Positions 10,085 through 15,513 of a stretch of DNA of 15,513 nucleotides are shown here, piece after piece. The stretch comes from Ichthyophonus hoferi. Lineage: Eukaryota; Opisthokonta; Ichthyosporea; Ichthyophonida; Ichthyophonidae. The notes beneath the pieces were generated by a model that ran no database searches, had not been told where the DNA came from, and saw only the letters and a program-made list of their open reading frames with translations. The stretch covers positions 43,654-59,166 of the forward strand of contig NAOQ01000193.1 of NCBI GenBank assembly GCA_002751075.1, written 5' to 3'. The position numbers were made by a program, and so were the translations under genes. Position 1 is the stretch's first letter. Each line of letters opens with the position of its first letter.

Positions 10085-10781
10085 GGTTTTTGTTTATTGT
10101 TTGGATTATTTACAAAAACTAACAATAAATAACACCACTATAAACTTCCTTACCGGACAATGCATGTGCTACCATACAGATTGTATCCAATTCAGTTATT
10201 TCGACTTATATCGTGCTATTCTTTATCTTACCATGCTATACCATGATATATCGGGGTAGATCATATTTTATACACTATATTACATCCTAAAATTTAATTA
10301 TCATGGTATATTCTACAATTTCTTTGTACTAACGTGATTTCAATGAATTGGCTAAAGTACGGAATTCCGGTATATGATATTATATTATATGCTATTTTAA
10401 TATATGGGCTGTAAAATACATTTGGATTTTGAATGTATTAAGGTAAATAAACGAATATGCCATACTATAGTATACTATAATATATTGTGTTTGGTTAATG
10501 ATTGCATAGCAGGATAGTATGTATATATTAGCAAGTGTTGACTGTAAATAATATAATATATTCCTTTCCCCTGTCAAAACTTACTTTTGAAAACCGCTCA
10601 GACCAATAGTTCCACAAACAATATAACACATCTTACAATTATATACACACCATTGTTTAATACCTTACACTCACAGCATATATTACATGCACACATAGGC
10701 TTATACTTATATATACAACGGCACCAGGCACACATAGATATTATATTTAATATATGCACATACATATATTTACTAAAAGTT
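10085..10781. promoter_or_regulatory. Divergent intergenic region between the two host genes
   Basis: This 697-bp stretch separates the start codons of the minus-strand MYND gene and the plus-strand C1orf52-like gene, so it must contain the 5' UTRs and promoters of both unless one has a distal upstream exon. It is very AT-rich, with TATA-like words throughout, so no individual promoter element can be singled out. A frame on the plus strand (from 10587) runs into the second gene but has non-protein-like composition before the chosen start. Confidence 0.5.
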
Positions 10782-12135
10782 ATGGATGCTATCTTTGGTA
10801 ATTATTCTTCCTCCTCTTCTGATGAGGAAGAGAAACCAAAGGATGAATCGCAACAGGAAGCAAAACTCACAACCAAACCCCATGCCACTTCTCCTAGCAA
10901 CCCTACCTCCACAAGTAAAGTAAAACTCCTTCCTCCTTCTGAAATGTTTAAAAAAATGACAACCTCTAGCTTTGTAAACAATAAATTCTTAAAAAACTGG
11001 GAGGATTTACCTGTTTCTCGGGCTTCTCAGAAGAGGTCGCTAGCAGATGTTGAAAGAGAACAACAGGCCGCTATCACTGGGCCATATGAAACAGGTATGT
11101 GTTTATAGTATATTGTATTGCATTGTATTGCATGGTATTTTATAGTATTGTATTATATGATAGTCTTGCATTATTTTAGAATGTTAATCTTACTAAGTTA
11201 TAGTACAACCTTGATTATGAATATTTATTTTGGTATTTGGATAATTGTGTAAATATAATCTTATATATCATCATATTTTCTTATATATTTTCCTATATCT
11301 ATGTATTTATTCTATACTTCCTTTTATGTTTCATTACATCTTATTACTATATTATATTTTGAGCTCTCGCTGGAAGAAAGAGAGTGTAAAGATTATACGT
11401 GAATGACTTATGCATTAGATGACTGGAGTTTATCTGTAGGTTTAATAAAGCTACTAATATACAGAATATCGTATCATAACATTATATTAAAACATGCCAT
11501 CCTCTCATACATACTTAAATGTGGTTATGGTCATATATATGAACATAGAGATATGGGAGCAAGAGATGTCAGAGAACTTTGCCTGCCATTTTCAACTATT
11601 TCATACGTGGAGAAATAAAACAGATATATATACATATATCTAGCGCAGATAGAAAGATAATATATGTATATATGTATAGATTTAATTTACATTATTTATT
11701 GGTTAGAAAAAGTAATGTTTATTTAATTTAGATATTTCTTTATATAGCTATAATCATTTAATATTATTACCAATTACTCTTACTATTATTATTACTATTA
11801 CTATTACGTATGTAAATGAGTATGGATCACAGAGAACAAACTTGTCTATACTTATTTCCGAGAGTCTTCTTATATAACATAACATAACATCCACAACAGA
11901 GCCACCGCCCGAGCTGGAAGAGAACATAACATTTACCAAGAAATCTGCATATGAAGCCGTGGCCCAATTGAAAGATGATATCAAAAAACCGAAAATAGAG
12001 AAACCAGTAGAAACATTTCAACAAAAAGAGAAACGAAAACGTGATATGGGACAGGCTAGTAGGGGAAAGAGTTATGTGGAAGAGGAAAAACGATTGCTTA
12101 GAGGCTCTGGTGGAGCTGGTTATGGGTTTGATTAA
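10782..12135 (+). CDS. UPF0690/C1orf52-like small acidic-basic protein
   Basis: Two exons, 10782-11094 and 11900-12135, joined by a phase 1 intron (donor GTATGT, acceptor CAACAG), give 182 residues. The start MDAIFGNY has a good context (G at -3, G at +4) and begins the family-like region; the upstream in-frame extension is Ile/Tyr/His-rich and looks non-coding. Order of parts: a Ser5 run followed by DEEE (residues 9-17), a basic Ser/Thr/Pro linker, LLPPSEMFKKM with a hydrophobic follow-on resembling the conserved core of human C1orf52, EPPPELEE across the splice junction, then a charged C-terminal block with RKRDMGQASRGKSYVEEEK and a GYGFD end. Human C1orf52 shares the SSSSDEE start and a PPPEL segment. 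No domain of known activity is seen. The protein is probably nuclear from its charge pattern. The family call is from memory, not from a search. Confidence 0.8.
11105..11160. repeat. Pentanucleotide array (TGTAT/TGCAT)
   Basis: The clearest case of the 5-bp periodicity: TATAG, TATAT, TGTAT, TGCAT, TGTAT, TGCAT, GGTAT, TTTAT, AGTAT, TGTAT and TATAT follow one another in register from the intron start region. Confidence 0.7.
11815..11859 (+). repeat. 65-bp dispersed repeat, copy 2 (45 bp retained)
   Basis: Matches positions 21-65 of the unit without gaps; against copy 3 there are nine differences in 45, eight of them transitions. Its left part is replaced by an ATT/ACT microsatellite. It lies in the intron of the C1orf52-like gene in sense orientation, 40 bases upstream of the acceptor. 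Confidence 0.75.
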
Positions 12136-12557
12136 GGAATTGAATTGTTTTATTTTATATTGTTAGAGCAGGATGCAGAAACATACAATTGTCTTGATTT
12201 ATCCTTTACCTAGTGATAACTATCTAGATGAACCAGTGGTCGATAGGAACATCATTCGTCAAGTAGAACTTAATACAACAGATACTAGTTTTATTTCCAA
12301 TGTTCATTTATTTATTTTTCTCGATTTTGATTTTATCCTGATAAATGAGCTGTCTGTGTGCGAGTTTAATTTTTAAAACTCGACTATATGATTTTGTACA
12401 AGTACAGTGAACTTGAGAAATTGGTTAGGCTGATTTAAAAATATGCAATTATTGGCCGTTTAGCATACAAAGAATTGCCGCATTAAACAATGAACGAATT
12501 GGGTCGTATTGTATATATGAAATGATTAATAAATACTAATTATATAAATATATTGTC
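12136..12557. other. 3' flank of the C1orf52-like gene
   Basis: No further coding exon is seen, since the gene ends in a clear stop at 12133-12135. The stretch should include the 3' UTR. T-rich patches (about 12145-12160, 12290-12335) and an AATAAA at 12528-12533 are present. Confidence 0.5.
12528..12533 (+). terminator. Candidate polyadenylation signal of the C1orf52-like gene
   Basis: AATAAA about 390 bases past the stop. A nearer GATAAA with a TGTGTG tract downstream (about 12340-12360) is an equally plausible choice. Confidence 0.25.
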
Positions 12558-12622
12558 GGAAATAGGTAGAAGCAGGTTTGTTCCCTGTGACCTATATTCA
12601 TTTATAATTGAAGGAGTACCGA
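12558..12622 (-). repeat. 65-bp dispersed repeat, copy 3
   Basis: Full-length copy on the minus strand, downstream of the C1orf52-like gene. On the minus strand it starts TCGGTACTCC and ends CCTATTTCC, and it aligns without gaps to 8130-8194 at about 88 percent identity. It contains a short complementary pair (CAGG and CCTG) around a seven-base loop, GAACAAA. Confidence 0.85.
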
Positions 12623-12819
12623 CTTGAGGAGTGTTTTAGCGTGTCCCTTTGCATACATGGAGCAAAAATATGTTACTACAAAAATACACATTAAGATAAT
12701 CGGCCGTAATTAAAGCGTAGGTCCATACTATTTGGTATACCTAGGATAGCACAGTTAGTTGAGCAGCCAGTTGATGGCTGATGGCCCAGTAACTACCTTT
12801 GTCACTCTGAGAATACGCC

Positions 12820-13230
12820 TTGCCATCGGCAATCTGGTCTACATGCTTCAGCCCCTTAATGAAGGACACTGATCACCCATAATGGATATCTGGTTTATCC
12901 AAATGCCGCTATAATCTACACTCAGTATATTCGAGCTAAATACTAGATAAGTTCTCGCGAACTTAAAACATGACACCAACTCTGGCATTAACACAACAGA
13001 TTATCAAAGCAATATGGGTAGTCTAATGTAGCTAGAAAGAACAACAAGGCCAGAGATGAGCTATATGATGAATTAACTGGATAGATATTCTTTTTAACCC
13101 ACATGAAGGGCATTAAAAAATTCTGGTACCAGTATTGGGTTATTTGAAGGCATACCCAGACTACGGGTTAATAGACAGAAAAGATGGAAAAAGGTTGAAA
13201 ATATATAGTGATAGTAATTTATTAAATATT
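12820..13230 (+). mobile_element. Second Ty1/copia fossil: C-terminal RT into RNase H
   Basis: Seen, in plus-strand order: an MKD-like segment, an LDKFSR-like segment, MGSLM then TTRPEMSYMMN, an NPHEGH block, GYLKAYPDYGLI and IYSDSNLL. Known: these correspond, in order, to the MKDLG, Y-I-x-x-LL-x-F, VGSLMY-x-x-x-TRPDI, HW, YLKGTPDYGL and YSDADW segments of copia RT/RNase H. The fossil is broken by several lesions and shorter than the one at 4920-5922. Its 5' limit is uncertain, and no LTR was recognised next to it. Confidence 0.8.
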
Positions 13231-14465
13231 TAAAGTATTACCGACCTTAATAGTTGAAAATTTCTCAGTATTGAGTCTGTTTGACCATATAATGCAGAAG
13301 ATTATATTTTGAGACTCTTAAAAAGACGTGTAGGCTGTTTGATCTGATCCTATTTTCTATTATGAATATTTCATTTATCCAATCAATTCTATATCTAAGC
13401 TACTAATATTAAATCTTACTAATTACATATTCAATCGTGACATGACTGCAAAGCAAAAAACTACATATGCCAAGGACTTTAAATTTTTGTTATTCACTAC
13501 ATGATTTTAGTACACCTCTGTTGGGCATAATAAGTAAATACTGGAGCGTTCCTGCGACTTGTAGTTGTTTATAAAGAGAGAGAATATCGAATTAATGAGC
13601 GAGGATGCCTAAGCAATGTGTTATCTGGACCTCAAAGACATTTGAAGAATAATTATGAGTCTCCAAGTGCTCCGCATGGCTTAATTAAACATGGAGAAGA
13701 AGGGTTGAATATATAAACTAGGGAGGGTTTAGTCCATCATATTATGCGTGCTACAAGTAAATAGTATTATAAAAAGGACAACATTCGACTGAGCCGGGTC
13801 GAGTATACTAAATCTTGGAATTTTCTGGGATTCTCCTTTAAGAAAACGCATTCTATATCTCTCTTACACATCTCATCCATTTATGCTTATATTTACAAAA
13901 GAAAAAGCTTCATGCATGCTGCATAATACAGTGAAAAAAAATGGTCATGATATGAAACGAGTTTTGTTCTACATCGGAGTATTGCCCCTGAGTGTGTAAT
14001 TCCAGAGTCCTCAGCACACCAACAACTTTCAGCAGTGGTTATCATAATTTCAAATCATACTTCAACAAATTGGGCTCAGTGTTAACAATAAAAATGGCCT
14101 ATCAAAACCTGTCCAATGTAACAATGTGTTTCAGCCAAGAAAAAATAAATAAAACATTTTTCTAAAACAAATATTGCAACATAACCTTCCTATATAAAAT
14201 GACAAAAATTATTACATAATGACGTATACCCTCTGTTTACCTATAAATAAATAAATTCATGAACAATCTACATTGAAATAATTCCCTATATTATTATGAC
14301 CAATTACTGACTGTGAACGTGATCTTGGCGTAATGCTAATAGATTAACTGCAAAACAATATTCCCTAATATAGCACTGGTAACTTCTGGTACAAATGATC
14401 AGCCTAATATACTTTAGACTTAGTCACGTCACGGATAGGATGTAGGAAAATCCAGTAAGATAAAT
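13231..14465. other. Intergenic DNA, no gene assigned
   Basis: No recognised protein. The 13593-13925 part has fewer stops on the plus strand than its flanks and a mixed amino-acid composition, so it may be an old coding relic, but no family was recognised. The rest is AT-rich without clear repeats. Confidence 0.45.
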
Positions 14466-14522
14466 TATAACATAACATAATATAATATAATATAATATGA
14501 TATCATATAATTTATAATAATA
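14466..14522. repeat. Pentanucleotide array (ATAAC/ATAAT)
   Basis: ATAAC, ATAAC, ATAAT x4, ATGAT, ATCAT and ATAAT in register: a fairly clean 5-bp microsatellite that directly abuts the 58-bp duplication. Confidence 0.85.
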
Positions 14523-14523
14523 T

Positions 14524-14625
14524 AGTAATGGAGCCTATGATGTTGTTATAGTATATTTGTGTCCCATTATGGTCTATTTTAAGTAATGGAGCCTATGATG
14601 TTGTTATAGTATATTTGTGTCCCAT
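14524..14625. repeat. Tandem duplication, 58-bp unit, two copies
   Basis: The first 44 bases of the unit (AGTAATGGAGCCTATGATGT onward) are identical in both copies, at 14524 and 14582. After that the second copy lacks eight bases (TATGGTCT). Perfect identity in otherwise diverged DNA suggests a recent event. Confidence 0.95.
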
Positions 14626-14782
14626 ATTTTAAGTGTTAATAGTATAGCTATATATGGTTTTTGTTCCCTACCTGGCTGGGAATTTCACTGCCTCTAGCCT
14701 TGTATGGCTATTAGTTTGAATTATGTTAGAATTAGCATTATTATTTGATCCAATAAATTATTTATTCAACATGAACCTTTTA

Positions 14783-15016
14783 AGGGTTCTCGGAAATAAT
14801 TCCACATATCCCTACGTAAATGGGCAGATCTCAACAATAAATGGACATTTGTATACATGTAAAAAAAATAAAATGCAATTTCCCTAATAAAAAATAAAAA
14901 ATCGAATTTATTTCAACTATATCTTTATTATTTTATTTTGTTTGTTTTTATTATATTATTTTTATATTCAATATGTCCATCTATTGTCGAGATCGAATTA
15001 TTTCTGGGAACCCCTG
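14783..15016. mobile_element. MITE-like element with long terminal inverted repeats and TA flanks
   Basis: The right end read on the minus strand (CAGGGGTTCCCAGAAATAAT) matches the left end (AGGGTTCTCGGAAATAAT). A second match block follows on both arms, GATCTC-ACAATA-ATGGACAT; the left arm has about 24 extra bases in between. TA dinucleotides flank both ends (14781-14782 and 15017-15018), as expected for a Tc1/mariner-type target site. The centre is T-rich and has no transposase. It is about 234 bp and non-autonomous, and the arms have diverged, so it is not recent. Confidence 0.7.
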
Positions 15017-15018
15017 TA

Positions 15019-15513
15019 TTCTGAGTAGGGTAAGAATTTTAATAAATTATGTATCCATTGTTAGGGCGGCGGTTTATTTCAACGCATAGTCTGGCCATGT
15101 AGGAAACAGGAGCTAGCTAGATGTATATGGTAAAATATAGTAGATATATTTTTAATAATTTTATTAGAAATAATGGAATGAGTGCAACCTATCCTTTCGT
15201 TCTAGTTTGTTTGTCTAGCTTTTTTTTAGAACCAATAAAACAAAAGCATATGGTTGATTAACGAACGTCATTCACCCTATACTATAATATTACAATTGGG
15301 TGTCTATATAACAATGACGTGTGTTTTGTTGAGAATGTCCAATAGATTGCCACCCAGTTGACACCTTCTTACCTTATTACCGAAGGTGGTACTGGTTAAT
15401 ACTTGGTTGGCTATAGTGGATTAGTGGTGTGATGAGCTGTAGTCCTTAAACATATACATATATGGTGATTTTGCCTAAAATTATCTCACCAATAGCAAAG
15501 TCTACTAACCAAA
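15019..15513. other. AT-rich DNA to the window end, nothing recognised
   Basis: No coding region was supported on either strand. The 15320-15440 part is more GC-rich than the rest, but no protein or RNA family was recognised; a gene starting beyond the window cannot be excluded. Confidence 0.4.

Larger units (their letters stand above)
11095..11899 (+). other. Intron of the C1orf52-like gene (805 bp)
   Basis: Begins GTATGT and ends CCACAACAG. It carries a pentanucleotide array near the donor (11105-11160), (TATG) and (ATT) simple repeats near 11640-11680 and 11779-11808, and a 45-bp piece of the dispersed repeat at 11815-11859, about 40 bases before the acceptor. A 71-codon open frame at 11403-11618 looks fortuitous. 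Confidence 0.85.

Noticed and set aside
10587-10781. Upstream in-frame extension of the C1orf52-like protein
   Set aside because: Composition is Ile/His/Tyr-rich and unlike the acidic family start that follows; the ATG at 10782 has better context.
11403-11618. 71-codon frame within the intron of the C1orf52-like gene
   Set aside because: No family features, and no splice sites that would join it in frame to either neighbouring exon.
12173-12376. 67-codon frame after the C1orf52-like gene
   Set aside because: Phe/Ile/Asp-rich translation of the presumed 3' UTR, without motif or homologue recognised.
12741-12775. tRNA D-arm-like AGCACAGTTAGTTGAGC
   Set aside because: No matching anticodon arm, T-arm or acceptor stem follows, so it is not a tRNA; a SINE head was considered but no tail or second copy is present.
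12743-12875. Minus-strand open stretch of about 40 codons opposite the copia fossil
   Set aside because: The plus strand carries copia RT motifs in order downstream, so the reverse frame is most likely an antisense shadow.
1-15513. CRISPR arrays, rRNA or prokaryotic operons
   Set aside because: No regularly spaced repeats with unique spacers, no rRNA-like sequence, and clear spliceosomal introns show a eukaryotic locus.

Overview
This window comes from an AT-rich eukaryotic nuclear genome. It holds two host genes with spliceosomal introns (GT-AG, about 0.8 to 1.1 kb) in a background of microsatellites, short tandem duplications and decayed transposable elements. The lineage cannot be fixed from the sequence alone. 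The animal-like protein families, Ty1/copia remains, long introns and low GC would fit a unicellular relative of animals or another repeat-rich protist, but this is a weak inference.

Layout: 1-2095 is AT-rich intergenic DNA with several microsatellites. From 2096 to 6343 lie decayed Ty1/copia pieces: a reverse-transcriptase fragment near 2096-2255 followed by an LTR-like stretch, then a larger reverse transcriptase-RNase H fossil at 4920-5922 followed by an LTR-like stretch. Among and between them are 109-bp, 41-bp and 20-bp tandem duplications. From 6814 to 10084 on the minus strand is a three-exon gene. It encodes a 446-residue protein with an alpha-helical ARM/HEAT-like body, a histidine-rich segment carried on its own exon, and a C-terminal MYND zinc finger. 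A 697-bp intergenic region separates it from a divergent plus-strand gene at 10782-12135. That gene has two exons and encodes 182 residues resembling the UPF0690/C1orf52 family at the N-terminal side, with a highly charged C-terminal block. Downstream lie a second copia RT/RNase H fossil (about 12820-13230), unassigned AT-rich DNA, a 58-bp tandem duplication and a 234-bp MITE-like element with long inverted ends and TA flanks.

The two genes are head to head and could share a promoter region, but nothing shows a common pathway. The most unusual points are three. The in-frame-skippable exon encodes only a histidine-rich, metal-binding-like segment next to a MYND finger. A 65-bp repeat (three copies) differs almost only by transitions, and two of its copies sit within about 40 bp of splice sites. 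A degenerate 5-bp periodicity runs through much of the non-coding DNA. I found no CRISPR array, tRNA or rRNA gene.
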